Assembly (NCBI RefSeq): GCF_950023065.1
Contig: NC_088677.1
Span: forward strand, 80,253,469 to 80,317,468
Length of the DNA: 64,000 bases
Reading direction: 5' to 3'
Source: Planococcus citri
Taxonomy: Eukaryota > Arthropoda > Insecta > Hemiptera > Pseudococcidae
A program made the translations under genes and the position numbers. The notes below the pieces were generated by a model. It did not search any database, was not told where the DNA came from, and worked only from the letters and a program-made list of their open reading frames with translations. How positions within the stretch are numbered: the first letter of the stretch is position 1; the number at the start of each line of letters is the position of its first letter. Shown in pieces: positions 33,701-48,700 of the stretch.

Positions 33701-36700
33701 ATATATAAGTTTTATCATTTTTGGATCATCCCCTCTGGCGAATGAAAATTTTGAATTTTGAGCATGTAGGGGCATATGGTTTTGCATTAAAACTATGGAT
33801 TTCACTATCTTATCCCTAAAAGGCTCTTTGTATTGTTCTATTGCAGCGTTGGTACTTGGTACTTTTTTATACTTTTTTTTTTTTTTTTTTTTTTTTTAGC
33901 TTTTTGGTCTTCAAAAGTCAAATTCAAAAAGAGAATAAAAGGTTTTCTATTTTGACCAAGAGAAGGGAGGGTGAAAGATTCAGAAAATTTACGATTTGTG
34001 TGGTAAAAAAAAAAAAATCATTCATTTAAAAAAGTTCTAACACAGAAATGGGAAATTTTCAAACAAATGTTACTAACTTTGATTTGTTCGAATTTTCTCA
34101 ATCTTTTCAAAACAAGGGGTGCGCCATACATGAGACGTGACGCTCTATCTTGAAAGAGAGATTAACTCATGTGGAGAAATTTTAACACTGAAATTGAATA
34201 TTTTTGGATAAGTTGATTTTGTTTCCTTTTCCTTTTCTTTTGATTTTTTCTACGAGTGGAGAAGAGCTTCTCAGCACAACTGAATTTCAAGTTGAAAAGG
34301 CATAATTTTAAGGAATTTTTTCATTAAACAGCAGTTTTGGATGAGGCAGCAAAGAAAGATTGCTTAAAAAATTCGACAGGTGATAAGAGCCGGTTTCTAA
34401 ATGAATATCTCAAGCGCATTTCGAATCAGATCTATTCAAATAGGTCTACTCGTATGTCCTGATACGGTCAGGTTGACATTTTTCTTCCGGAAAAAAATGA
34501 ATTTGTTTGTGGGGAATAAGGTTTTAGTCCAATTGGGGAAAAAATTTGGCTCATTGGAAGAGCATATACCCCACACCTCGGAGCCAAATTCTGAGCTACC
34601 TTTTATGTTAATTTGTCGATTTTTGAAAATTTCACAAATTGAATCTCGTGGTGAAAATCTAAAAATCAATTCCTGCGCCAAAATCGGTCACTATAGAATC
34701 GATTGTGGTTATTTTTGAGTCGATCTGAAACCTCGAGCAAAAATTTGATTTTCTGAAGTAATTTCAAAAATCATTCCAGAAGGTGTTGTACCTTATCAGT
34801 TAATTTTTGACCTTGAAAAATGTCTGTTTCACGAATCATTCAATACATGGCAAATGAGAAACGATCGTGTCCTAAATTTTTTAGAGCTGGCAACGGAGAG
34901 AAGAGGAAATTGAACTTGGATTTTCTCAACCTCTCTCCCCCTTCCTTCCAGATTTCATAAACATTTGCGACTATTTTTGTTACTCTTCCAATATTGCAAT
35001 TAGGCAAGAGACTCTCATACGAAATTGTTCGTGGAAATGTGATTTACGTACAAATAAAAAGTACTCTTGATAAATTTATATTTTTGATTTTTGATGGTCA
35101 AGATCTTACGTAGGTATTTTCATTTAATGCGTGTGCTTTTCAGAATTGAGTCTAGGAAAAACGCAGTTCATGAATTGCTAATTTTTTTCCATTAAATACG
35201 TTAAAATTTAGGTCATAAATGATAAAATACCGGAATACTTCATCAAAGCAATTTTTAGTGCGGTGTGTTGGAATTTTTCAGCCCTTCGGTACATTTTTGG
35301 GTGGGGGGGGGGGGAGAGTAAGCAATTTACGAGTTATATTTTCTACTTTGTTCTTTGAATTATTTTAGTCTAGATTTCGTTAAAACTACTTTTCCCGCAG
35401 TTTTTCTAATCAGCCAAATTTACTTACTAGTTTGTAGGTATACCTATTACCTATACCTATACCTGTACTTTGTGACCCACACCGTTATACGTAGATAATT
35501 ACACCGCATATATTAATAAAAAAAAACTCATCGTACGACCTTGAAATAACGCTACATAATCTCTAAAGCACCCATTCGCGTGCATATATTATGTATGTAC
35601 CTGTGTAAATAATAAATCGTGCTCTTTTTTTAATCAGGTGAATATCGGAAGTTTAGCGGAAAAAGCTGGTCTTCAAGTAGGCGACGCCGTTATCCGCGTT
35701 AATGGCAAAGAAGTTGCTGACGTTAGACATAAAGATGCCCAAGACGTCATTGTTCGAGCCGGCAACCTTGTCGAATTTACAATACAACGGTGAGTTCACA
35801 TACATAATATGAATTTTTTTTAAACATTCGCTTTTCTTCAAAGGCCAACTTACCAAAAAAATCGAAAGTGTCATCGTACGTCTAATTTTAGAGAGAGACG
35901 AACCGAATTGAACGGAAATCCTTGACTTTGCCAGTTGAGTGCTCATTGAGAGTACATACAACTATACAGCTATTAAGAGTTTGTACGTAAAGTTCACGTA
36001 AAATTTACAAAATTTTGGCAGCTTCTTTAACGAGCATCGTGCTCGTCGTTCCAGTTCACGTAGAAACGATAAACGAATAATGGATGTGTTACGCGAAATT
36101 AATCTTTTTTTTCCAAAGAATGAATTTTGTGAATCGGTAGATAGGATAGGCAGGTATTTAGTCGAGTTTGTAGGGATAATTTTCTTATCTTGATGCGGTT
36201 TTAATGAGTGTGGTGAACCTGATCGAAGTGATCGTTCATTCAGGTTTTTGTACAGGAAAGATAATAGGTGTAGTGAATTGGAATATTGGTGTTGGAATTT
36301 GAGAAGTTCATTGTCATTGTATTTTTTTTGCTGGATTGAATTTTGCGTTAAAGTATTCGGTTCCGTTTCACTTTTCACGTTTTATCACAATTAGGTGCCT
36401 ATGTTATGATGATTGAAATTCATTTTTTCGGGATTTTAAAAAGAAAGGTTCAGTCATTTTTGATCTTGATCAGTTAGGTGCAAAAAAAAGAGTTTTTTGA
36501 CTTCGTTTTTCAAATTTTTAGTGATCAAAAATCGAAAAAGGCATTCAGATGAACGAACAAAAATTTTTGATAAATGCCTTCAAATAGCTGAACATTTTTT
36601 TTTTTTTAAAGAAGACATTTTTTGAACTGGACAAAGCTAGATGGAAAGAATCTGCAAAAATTCATCGCCAGCCAAAATTTCGAGTGCTAAAGTGTTTTTT

Positions 36701-39700
36701 TTTTCAATTTTTGGTGAATTTTTAAAAATTAAATTTAGATCAAAAATGAGGGGAAAAAACAAAATTTTATCAAATTGACCTAGAAAGCTGAAATTTGGGA
36801 TGAGCCCTATTTTCGAGACCTGCCAAATCGATTGGAAACGGTTTCAAACCGTTTTGAGCAATTCTGGAGCCTCCAGCAGATTTTTAAAAGTTCAAAATTT
36901 CATTAAATTTAAGTTTAAAACCCGAAATTCATGCTGCACTCTAACTGATAATACGTTATTAAGTGGACTGCTGGTAGTTTTAAGTCATTTTGGAGCCTCC
37001 AGCGACTTTTTGAAAATCCCTGAAGCCTTCAGTAGATTTTTTAAAGTTGAAATTTCCGCAAAAAGTCGTTTTGAATATAGGTATTTGGCATTATTTCAAG
37101 GTGGATTGCAGGCAATTCCAATCCGTTTTGGAGCCTCCAGCGAATTTGTAGAACTTCTGTTTTTCAAAAGCCACGAAATCTGTCCGAATTAACTTTAGCA
37201 CGTACTGTGCAGAGTGAATTTCGGCTTTCTAACTCCATTTGAAGAAATTTCGTTGAAATTTGTATTTTCAAAAATTTTCTGGAGGCTCCAGTAATTTCCA
37301 AAAATTTTCTGGAGACTTCAAATCATGTTGAAAATGAAAGAGAAATATTCAAAAAGGCAAATCCATGACATCTCCTGTTGTACGTTGCAAATTTGAATCC
37401 CTGAGGACAATCTGAACTCTGAAGGAGCTGCAGGCAGTTCTAAAGGTCAAAAAACGCAAAAAGGAGCTCAAAAATCGACTGTTCTCGAGCCAAACGTGAA
37501 AAATTGTTTAAACATATTTTTTTTCGATGTTAGAAGGTTGAAAATATGTGAATGGCTCATTGGCTCATCTGTGGAAATTTCTCATTAGTTGTGCAAACTG
37601 CCAAATTTGGTCTACAAAGTCACTTTGGGATGACCAGGGGGGGGGGGGGTCAAAAATGAAGAGAAAATTGGAGAAAGGTTGAAAAGTCGAGTGCCCTTCA
37701 AATTTGTACATGTCAATTTTTGAATTCCTTAGTCGTTTTGGAGAGTTTTGGGGGGCGGAGGGAGGGGGGAGTGACAAGGTTTTTCAAAGTCAAACAGAAA
37801 CACGAAAAACCAGGATTACTACATAATATGTACTTTACATCGCTCTGGGATGCTTATTTTTGGATTATTCAACTGTTGTTTTTCTGTTAGTGGATTCCCA
37901 GTTGTATTTTTGGGTTTTTCAGCCCCTCTACCCCTCCATCTCTTCCAAAAATTCGAACGTACTCGAATTTTCGGTCAAGGTCATCCCTAATCAAACTTCT
38001 TTGAACCCAGTATCAAACCAAACCAAAATACCTCATCTAATTTAAGAGAGTAGTATTAATTGTTGAAATGCCTCCAGTCAAGATGTCCTTACTTGTAGTA
38101 TTAGTTTGGTAAAAAAAAAAATCAGAAATGTATAAAATCGATGAAAATGGACTTTTTGACCCTCAAAACGAATTTTTTGAGTGATCTTATCCCCAATTTC
38201 CAGATTATGTAAGTGTGATTTTCTCTCATTTCTAAAGAAATCTGGTTAAAAACATTGAGTTTGTGTCATCTGTCATCATTAGAGCCTTCCTCCTTCCCTC
38301 TGAAATTGCTCCAGGAAGCTGAAATTTGGCTTACACCTATATTTGAAGGGCTTTCGAAAATATACTTTTCTGTATTATTTCCACTGACGTCTCTTAACAA
38401 GAGGTGAGGGAGGTGGGTGAGTGACTCGACCTTAATTTTTTAGGTCCGTATGTTCTAAAATAAGTAAGTGTTCAAAAATAATTATGTACAACAGTCAAAA
38501 AAATTGTTTTGATGTGAAAAACTAATTTTTAAAAAATGCATCGTGTTTTTTCTCATTTTTTTTAAGGGAGGAGGCCTTTTCACTTCTTGTTAGTAATACG
38601 CTTCATTTAATTGTGCACCATCCTCCCTCCACTTCCAGGCTTCAGGGTCATCGAAATGGGGGGCCAAGGGGGCAGTTTGCCCCTGGCTTGTGCTTTCGGG
38701 AGGGTCCGTGATGAAGGAAAATCCTGTTTTTTTACTTCTCAAAACACAAATTTTCAAAAGCTTTTGCCCTCGCTTCGTTTGGACTTTTTTTTTCTCAAAA
38801 ATACATGCGAACAAATTGCTCAAAATGTATCAAAAAATAGGATAGGATTTACATAAGTATTATAATATTATATTTTTAGGATAAAACATCTGCATTTGAT
38901 TTTCACGGAAATGAAATTGCAAAAATTATTTCCATTAAAATCGATTGAGTGATTCATCATCACCTGTAATTAACTAATTATCATCATACGTGTTCATTTT
39001 TCTGGTGAAGTTCTTGCATTATTAATAGTGGAATAGATCGTAATTGGACGAAAATTTATCAATAATGAGATATGGGATGATGAGCAAAAAATTCTCTGAA
39101 TTAGTTTAGAATATATTTTTATCAGTGTTTCGACCTTTTTACGATGGCATAATATACCTAATAGGTTCCTAACAAATTTCAAAAAAATAAATAAATAAAT
39201 AAAACATTCGATGAAATTTGGAAAAGTTTTAGCATTGAACAGTGAACACTGCAGTATTGCTTAAATGATGATAGTTTTCTGAAGTGACTGACAAAAATGG
39301 TTTATTTTTTTCACTCATTACAGAGGAGGCAACGTCACGTGGAAACCAGCTGTTACACCTGTTGGTTCCGTACCGTCTCCTAATCCGTACATTTCAACTT
39401 CACCAAGCCCTGTGACCAAAACATCGCTGGCATCGTCGCCTCATCAATCTCCACGTATTCCACAAGGCTTCAATTCCTCGTCGAAACCGTACTCTCCTCA
39501 AGTGAGTTTTATGATCGCTTGACCCATACCAATTACCATACCAACCTGTTGATCAAAATAAAATTTCATTCTTACCTGACCATTATTTTGGCCTCCTTTA
39601 CAGCAAGTGAATGGTGGAGGAGGAGGAGGAGGATACGTTAACGAAAATGGATCTATTAAAGCGATCGTCAATAAGCAATATAATACTCCTGTGGGTATTT

Positions 39701-42700
39701 ACAGCGACGAATCGATTGCCGAAACTTTATCAGCTCAAGCCGAAGTTTTAGCTGGTGGAGTTTTAGGGTTAGTATCTCGCACCTTAACCTCAGCTATATG
39801 GGTATGTAGATACTCTGATGCTTGTGATAACCTTTTATTTCAAATTTTCAGAGTAAATTTCAAGAAAAACGAGAAAAACTACAACGCCGAAAACAGCGAA
39901 GTATTCAAAATGGTGTTAGAAGCCGAAAAAGAACCCAAATCGCCGGAACCAGGTAGGCCCACATACACGATTATAATGGATACATTTATCATATTTTTAT
40001 TATCGTATAGCTTAATTTCATCAATGAGCATCGCGATCGGAAACCTATATAAAAAGGCAAACTACCGAGCGCACATTGCGTCAATCATTATTAATTTGAA
40101 ACAATATTATGTAAAATAAACACAGATGTTGTGCAAAATGGTACCACTAGTCCGCCAGTCTCAGGACTACGTCATGTATCTGCTCCTCAACCCAAATCTC
40201 CATCATCTTCGCAAACGTCATTACCCCCCGGACAAAATATTTGCGCTGATTGTGAAAGGCTCATTGTGTAAGTAGTATCAAGGTACATCGTACATCGCTG
40301 CGCTGTGCTGTGCTAAAGCTATGGATTGTGATGGATTTACTTATATTGACGCGGGGTCATGCTGGAGCTTTTTTTTTAGTATTGCTCGTTAATGGCCTAA
40401 TGAGCTTTTTGTGGACGGTGTTTTTGAGTGAAGGAGAGAAGAGTTTGTGGGAGATGTCAGTTTTGGTGAATGATATTTACTTGTAAAATTATGGTGGTAT
40501 TGAATGCATGGACAATGGACATAGTAGGAAAACACATATTTATGCGAAGGAACGAAATGAAATGATCAACTGCCCATCCAATTTCTACGAGTATATTAAT
40601 GAAGGATAGTGTATTTTTTAGTCTACCTACTTTTTTTTTCCAACAAATATCCCAAATTTTCAAAATTTTTGATTACCTAGGCATGTAAGTATCAACCAAT
40701 TTTGGAAACCACTATTAACATGACAAAACTGTGTATTTTTGGGAACAATGTTTCTCAAAAAAATGCCTCAAATTTTCAAAATTTGTGATTGAATAGGTAT
40801 ATTAAGACTTTGAGAATCTTGTTTCTAACTCAAATTTTAACTATCAACCAATTTTGGGAACCACTATCAATGAAAAATGTGTATTTTTGAGAACAATTTT
40901 TCACAAAAAAAAAAAAATGTCCCAAATATTCAAAATTTGTGATTGAGTAGGTGTATTAAAACTTTGAGAATCTTGTTTCTAAATCTTTAACTATCAAACA
41001 ATTTTGGGAACCACTATCAACATGAAAAATGTATGTATTTTTTGGAATAATTTTTTTCAAAAAAATGTCCCTAAAAATTGGTGATTGAGCATGTTAAAAC
41101 TGTGAGAATCTTGTTTATAAATCAAATTTTAGCTATCAACCAATTTTGGGAACCCCTATAGACATGAAAAATGTGTATTTATGGAAATAATTTTTATTCA
41201 AAATTTGCAATTGGCCATGTTAGAACTTTTAGAACCTTGTTTCTAAATCAATTTTCAACTGGCAACCCAATTTTGGGAACCACTGTCGACATAAAAAATG
41301 CGTATTTATGGGATTAACTTTTTTTTTCAAAAAATGTCTTTCAAAATTTGTGATTGAGCATGTTGAAACTTTGAAAATCTTTGTTTCTAAATCAAATTTT
41401 AGCTGTCAACCAATTTTGGGAACCACTATCGACATAAAAAATGTGTATTTAATATTTATGGGATTAACTTTTTTTAAAAAAATGTCCTTCAAAATTTGTG
41501 ATTGAGCATGTTGAAACTTTGAAAATCTTTGTTTCTTTAATAAAATTTTTGCTGTCAACCAATTTTGGGAACCACTATCAACGTGAAAAATGCGTATTTT
41601 TGGGATTAACTTTTTTTCAAAAAAAATGTCCTTCAAAATTTGTGATTGAGCATGTTAAAACTTTGAAAATCTTTGTTTCTTAATCAAATTTTAGCTGTCA
41701 ACAAATTTTGGGAACCACTATCAACATGAAAAATGTGTATTTTTGGGAATAATTTTTTTCAAAAAAATGTCCTTCAAAATTTGTGATTGAGCTAGTTAAA
41801 ACTTTGATAATCTTTGTTTCCTAATCAAATTTTAGCTGTCAACCAATTTTGGGAACCACTATCAACATGAAAAATGTGTATTTTTGGGAATAATTTTTTT
41901 CAAAAAAATGTCTCTCATAATTTGTGATTGAGCATGTTAAGACTTTGAGAATCTTGTTTCTAAATCAAATTTCAACTATCAACCAATTTTGGGAACCACT
42001 ACCAACATGAAAAATATGTATTTTTTGGAGTAATTTCTTTCAAAAAAATGCTCAAAATTTCGAAGGTTATATTTCAACTATACTCGTACTTCCGCATTTT
42101 GGTGTCCATTTTTTGGAATCTAGATTTTTTTCGAAATAGTGCCTCAAAATTTGTAAGAGTGTGATTGAGCTGCTGCAATTTCGAAAATTTTCTTTCTGGG
42201 CCAAGTGTAATGTATTTCAACTACGGACACATTTTGGGGACTATTTTAACTTTTGGCATGAGAGAGAAAAACCATTTTTCGGTGATGAATTTTTTTCCCC
42301 AAGAAAGTGCTTCAAAATCTTGGAGAGCGACTTTAAACAAGTTTTAAAAAATTGTATCTTTGGGTGCAAATTTTTTCAAAATGAAAATAATGTTTTCCAA
42401 AAATTCGAGTTTTTTTATCAGGCAACTATAACTCTGAAAATGTCCGTCTGTGTCTTAATTGAATAACCCACCACGCATTTTAGGAACCACTTTTGCAATT
42501 GAAGAGAAAGAAGGTTCTTTTTGAAACGCGATTTTTTTTCTAGAAATTGCCTCGAAGTTTTGAATTGTGAGATTTGGCAGCTGAAACCTTGGAAATCTTT
42601 TTTCACGGTCATGTTTCAACTATAAACGCATTTTGGGGACCCTGTTTGACTTGAAGGGAAAAAAGTATTTTTTGGAGTCATTTTCTTTTTGTCAAGAAAT

Positions 42701-45700
42701 AGCTTCAAAATTTTAAAATGCCTGATTGAGCAGCTGAAATTTCAGAAATCCACTTTCTCGGTCACATTGCAACTTCTAACGCATTTTGGGAACCATTTTT
42801 GGCATAAAAGAGAAAAAATTAATGTTTTTGAGTCATTTTTTTTCCAAAAAAGTGCTTTAAAACCTTAAAATGTATTGGGTAGCTGAAATTATGGAAATAT
42901 TTTTTCTAGGTTAGTTATTATTACAACTACCCGCACATTTTAGGAACCACTTTCGTCGTGAGAGCGAAAAATCTGTTTTTTGGGTCGAATTCGTTTCCAG
43001 AAAGTCCCTCAAAATCTTATAATGTGTGATTATGGGCAGATGAAACTCTGGAAATTTTTTTCTTTGGTCATATTTCAAACACCAATGTATTTTGGGAACC
43101 ACTTTTGTCACCAGTTCAAAAAAAATAATTTTGGTGGTGAATTTTTTTCTCAGAAAGTGCCTCAAAATCTTGAAATGTATGATGGGGCATTTGAAATTGT
43201 GGAAATATTTTTCCTAGGTCATATTTCAAACACCGATACATTTTGGGAACCACTTGACGAACCACTTTCGTCATTAGTGCGAAAAAATCTATTTTTGGAG
43301 TCGAATTTTTTTTTCCAGAAAGTACCTCAAAATTTTGAAATGTATGATTGGGCAGCTGAATTTGTGGAAATATTTTTCCTAGGCCATATTTCAAACAACA
43401 ACGCATTTTGGGAACCACTTTCGACATGAGTGAGAAAAAGTGTATTTTTCAGGGACAATTTTCTTCAAAAATGTGGATCAAGGAGCAACGAATTCTGAGA
43501 ATCTGCTTTCCATAGGTCAAATTCTAACCACTAATGCGTTTTCTTTTCGACACGAGTGAGCAAAAGTGTAATTCTGGGCCAAAATTTTCTTAGAAACATT
43601 TCCTGAATCACAAAACGTGCATTGGGGCAGTTCCTAAACTTTTTTTAAAGGAAAAAAAGAAATGTCCTAAATTCAGAAAATTGGTGTACAGATTGGGCAG
43701 TTGTAATTCAGAAAATCTTACATCTTGGTCATATTTTTCAATACCATTGTTGTCTTTTGAAGGTGATTTTTCATCAGAGCATTCAAGTTTTTCATCAGTC
43801 TATGCAATTTTTGACTTTTTTTTTTTTTTTAGAAAATTTAAACTCCACATTTTTTCGGAGTCATCTCAAAGAATGAGCAAAATCGATGACCGAGTGGTTG
43901 AGAGATTCTTTGTGAGCTTTCATCAGATGTGAGATGAGAAGGGTGGCTCAATATTGACTCAATGAGCTGAAACTTTCATCAACTCTACTGCACATTAATT
44001 TATCTCGCTACATTAATCATGCCTTGACTCGCATCAGCTTCTATTTAATTATTTATCAACAGCTGTACCTATAAGAAAACAAATTCAGCAGATTAACAAT
44101 CTTCTATGTTATTGTAAGATTCCCAGGTCAGGTACCTTACCTATTCTATGCGGTTTTGGATCAAATGTGAAACATCATCACTACTTACCTACCTAATTTT
44201 TATTTCAAACGAAAAAACTTCGCTTAGGTGTAGGTAGAATTTTTACACGGTTTATAAAATTGCATAAAAAAAATTAATTATATGTGCGCAGAACGTCCAT
44301 CCAGTGCCAGCTATTTTGCTTCTCTTAGCCACGCTGTTGGGGGTCAAGCCACTTCTTCTAGGCCTCAAACTCCTACCGCTGCTCTGATAGATCGACCAAG
44401 ATCTACTACAAATTCGCCAATTCCCTCTGCCTCTGCGCCAAAGAGATCTTCTGATCCGGATAATCTAACTTGTTCGGAATGCCGACAAAATATTGTGTGA
44501 GTGTTTGATTTATAAAATTGTATTATAGTTTTTTGTTTTTGGGTTACCCTTGGTTCCTTTTCCAAATCCTGTAGTCAAAATGTCTTTTTGGTGCTATAGA
44601 AAAAATTGAATCCTGAGGTCGGGGATATGATCAGATATTTAATCACCTGTTTGGTACCTGGCTTTGAAATGATTAAATATGTAAATATTGTATTTAGTAA
44701 TTCACTGGCCTTTTTGTTTCGTTTTATTTTAACCTTATGGTGTGTGTTTTGATAATTTTCATATTGTTTTAATTAAACCACGTGTTCGTTTATAAGTAAC
44801 TAATCGCTTCCGAAAATGCAATCTAACTCACACTCACACTCGGTAATATTCCTAACCACGCTTTTTCTTGCAAATATACTTACTATAAAACTCTCTCAAA
44901 GAGATTAACGACCGATTTTCATGAAATTTTTCCAGAGGCGTATTCGTACGAATAAAGGAGAAGAATTTACACGTCGAATGTTTCAAATGCGCTACTTGCG
45001 GAACATCTTTGAAAAACGTCGGATACTACAGCATCAATAATAAACTGTACTGTGATATACACGCTAAAATGGTTGCCAGACAGAATCCACCTGCTCCAAA
45101 TTTAGAGCCGATTACCATTTCTCCGTATGTGTTGCTATTCGCCTAATTAACGGTCGTCGTCGTCTTCATCGTCTTCATCGTTTAATTTGTATACATTTTG
45201 TATGTGGTAATTTTTTTTTTATAGGTCGCAACAAGGAGCTTCGAAAATTATCTCTACGGCGTTGATAGCCAATTCTAACTCAGCGTCTTTATCGCCTCAG
45301 CCTACTTTAGCACCTGTTCCATTCCATGTAAGTGAAGCTTTTATAGAAAAAAAACAATCATATGGAGTGAAAGCAGAGTCAGGGTCGTTGGCCTTTGTTT
45401 TGAAGGGTGTTGAAGTGTTTGCGAAAAGGTGTCAAAGATGATCAGATAGACAGCTTTTTGCTGAGTTGGTCTCAATTTGATTCTTTTGAGAAATAGTTTG
45501 ACACCTGAGATGATGAAAGCATGATTTTTGTCCCTATTTTTCATTATTATCTGTTTAAATATGATGGAAATTAACCACTGTAATGTGTCATTTTGCAGCC
45601 TCCCAGGCAAAGTCCAACCCATGTACCATCCCCTGTTCCACAAAGTCAAGTAAGTCTCAATTTTGAATTCTCTGATTTCGAATCTATGTACAATTTGATT

Positions 45701-48700
45701 TAAATCCAATCAGAAATTAATCTCCAATTACCATTTTTAGCCATTTTCCGCTGTAAACGGATCAAAGTCATATTCACCATCGAGCACGTTTAGTAGTCCT
45801 ATTTCCGCACCAAAACCAGGTAATTAAGTTTACCTACTTAATGGTTAATTGTCTTTATCTTAAACGTGGTAAACGTATAAACGACTACCTGTGTAATTTT
45901 CTATCCTATTTGCATGTGTGTGGGATGGAGAATATACCTACGTAGATATATATTTACAGGGGGCATGTGCAAGATAAGCTTATTGCTTTGGTATGCGGTA
46001 TGGTATTTGATAAGTCTCGGTTCATATGGATGGAGTAACATTGCGAGTCTTAAAGGATGTTTTTTTCACCTTAAATAGATCATTGGATCGTGTACCTATC
46101 GTGTAACTGCTGCTGGGGAAATTTGTAAAAATATTTACGCAGAAATGAAGAGTTGTTTTGTACATATGTTTTGTAACAACGAATGTGGGTAACGATTACG
46201 GAAATATGTAATAACAGACCAAACAACCTGATGTGTTTGTTGCCAAAATTCGTCTTATTGTTTGGACGCCAATTCAATCGGTGAAAATTTTCAAATTATT
46301 CGATGTTTTCGGTAAAATGCCAACGGATTTGAAGTTTTTAGTGCCTGTTGATGATGAAATTGAAAAATTTTAGATTTTGATGATATTTTAATGTATACCT
46401 ACCTATTTGACTTCATAAGATGTGAACTCGAAAAAAATTCAAAAGAGGATCCCAAAATTGAGCTGCTAAAATTTGACGATTTTGTAAAATTTCAACTTTG
46501 GTTAAATTTCTTGGGAAAAATAAATCAAAATTTGATCGAATTAACCATGAAAGGCTGAAATTCGGTCAACAGCCTCTTTTTGACCTCCAAAGTCGAATGG
46601 TGATGGATTTGAGCAGTTCTGGAGCCTCTAGCAGCTTCTTCAGGATTCTCAGCTTTCAAAAAAAAATACTCTAAATGGGGTAAAAATGAAATTTAACACT
46701 GTAAACTCGCATTTTACCGTCTTGGTGACTTTTTTTGATTCATTTTGGCACAATTTTCAAAATCCGTTTGTGCTCCTTTAAATCTAAAATTTTTTCCAGT
46801 GATTCCCCCCCCCTTTTTAGTGACCTCTTGACCTGTAACTTAATTGTTGTGGGACAGATGGAACCGTGGTATAAAATCTTCATCAGGTGTATCCGGTGGT
46901 TTTAATATTTTGACGTTAAAACGTTTTTATTTTTGTGTACGTTCTGTCCCAGTGAACCGAGACGAGATAAAATATTCGCATCGAATATTATGCATGAATA
47001 AATGTGGCAACAATTCGTACGTACTTAACCGAGTTCCGAGTATTATTGTGGTTGTAATATTCATCATTTTGAAAACCAAGAAACTGAGGTACTCGAGTAG
47101 CCGAGCAGGTACCTACCTGATGGGAGTGTATTCTGAAATTATTTTCTTGATGCTGGATAATTTTTGAAGATTAATTTAAAATTGATTATGGCAACAGTGG
47201 TTGAATTTCATTCGATTGAATTTGAAAAAAAGTTTACATTCGTTAGACCCACGCGATATAAAGAACCGTTTTTCCGAAGGAATCTCAAAAAAAAAAAAAA
47301 GTTAGTGGAATAGTTTAATTTGAATCTCTTGTTCGGCAGTAATGTTGACTATTTGATTATCAAAATGATTCATGAAACATTTATGTCACGAGTAACGATC
47401 TCCTAATTTGGAATTGAATTGTTTGAAAATGATTTTTCCTCGAATCGTGCAGAATGTAGGCTATCAATTATACTCTTGAAATAGAGTTGATGCAACTTCT
47501 AAAAATTATGAATCGCGAAAAAATTTACATCACTCCTTGATTCCTTTGTATGTAGCATTCTACATTATTTTAGATTAGGGTTGTGTGTCTTAAAAAAAAA
47601 AAATATTTCAGGATTTTGATTAAATTCAGAGGAAATCTTTATTTTGAGTTAAAAGTAAATCACAAAAAATTTCAACTCCAGAGATGCCCCTGGAGGGGAA
47701 ATATGAGACTTCGAAGAGAGAATTTTCGAAAAAAAATCTTTTTTTCGCTCTATCCCCTGACCAACCTGTTTTTGGTTTTTTTTTTGATTGGTATTTTGTT
47801 CATGTTTAAGAAGTCTGGTGGGGGCCGGCACTTGTACTCTTCAAGAGTGTAGAAATCGCATTTTGGAAATTAATTTGTTGAAAAGAGAGTAGATAGGTAC
47901 GAAAAAATCCCCACTGGGTCATTCCACGTCAATTGGACCAAGAAGTGGTAGGGGGATCGGCGATTTTTGTGAAATTTTTCCAGTGGAAAAACCTACCGAA
48001 GGGATGACCAATGACGCAAATCGCAGCCCTCTAGCCCATTTTTAAAGGCAGCCAGGGGGTGTCAAAGTTTTCAGTGGACCAAAAATATCATCCATTTCAG
48101 CAGTGGATTACTCGATAACCGCGATTGTAATTTTCAGGTAATTGCATTTTCCTGCACAACTGCCAAACTTTTAATGCTCATATTCCAAGAATGGTTGAAT
48201 TTGAAAAAGTATCTGTTCGCAGCTGGTTTAAAAAAGAATCAACAGTAAATTCAAAATATTCATGCACTTCGAATTTAAAAATCTAAAAGCTGAACTTGAA
48301 AAGTGAAAATTGTAATTTTATTTGAAAAAACAAAAGTTGAAAACTACCATTTAAAAATTTGGAAATATTACAGTGGGATCATTCCACGTCAATTGGACCA
48401 AGAAGTGGTAGGGGGATTCGGCGACTTTTTTGAAATGTTTCCAGACCTACCGAAGTGATGACCAATGGCGCAAATCGCAGCCCTCTAGCCCATTTTTAAA
48501 GGCAGCCAGGCGGTGTCAAAGTTTTCAGTGAACCTAAAATCAAAATGGGACATTTTCCCATAGTTGGGGGTTTTGAAAGGCTTTTTGGGGATATCATAAA
48601 AATCAGTGTCGCCACTTTTTTTCGTACAAAAAATTAGCTCAAAAAGTTTCGAAACGTAGTTTTTACATCGTTCCGACTCTCAAAAATTCTGAAAAAAAAA

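Noticed and set aside
42980..43429. 149-residue open frame
   Set aside because: It lies in the diverged part of the ~145-bp array and repeats the same peptide blocks; no coding signal.
44281..44500. Independent small gene starting MCAERPSSAS
   Set aside because: The ATG is upstream of a splice acceptor; phases and the terminal CxxC show it is an internal Zasp52 exon.
46844..47167. 107-residue open frame in a Zasp52 intron
   Set aside because: No recognisable motif, no matching splice phase and no repeat support; chance open frame in AT-rich DNA.
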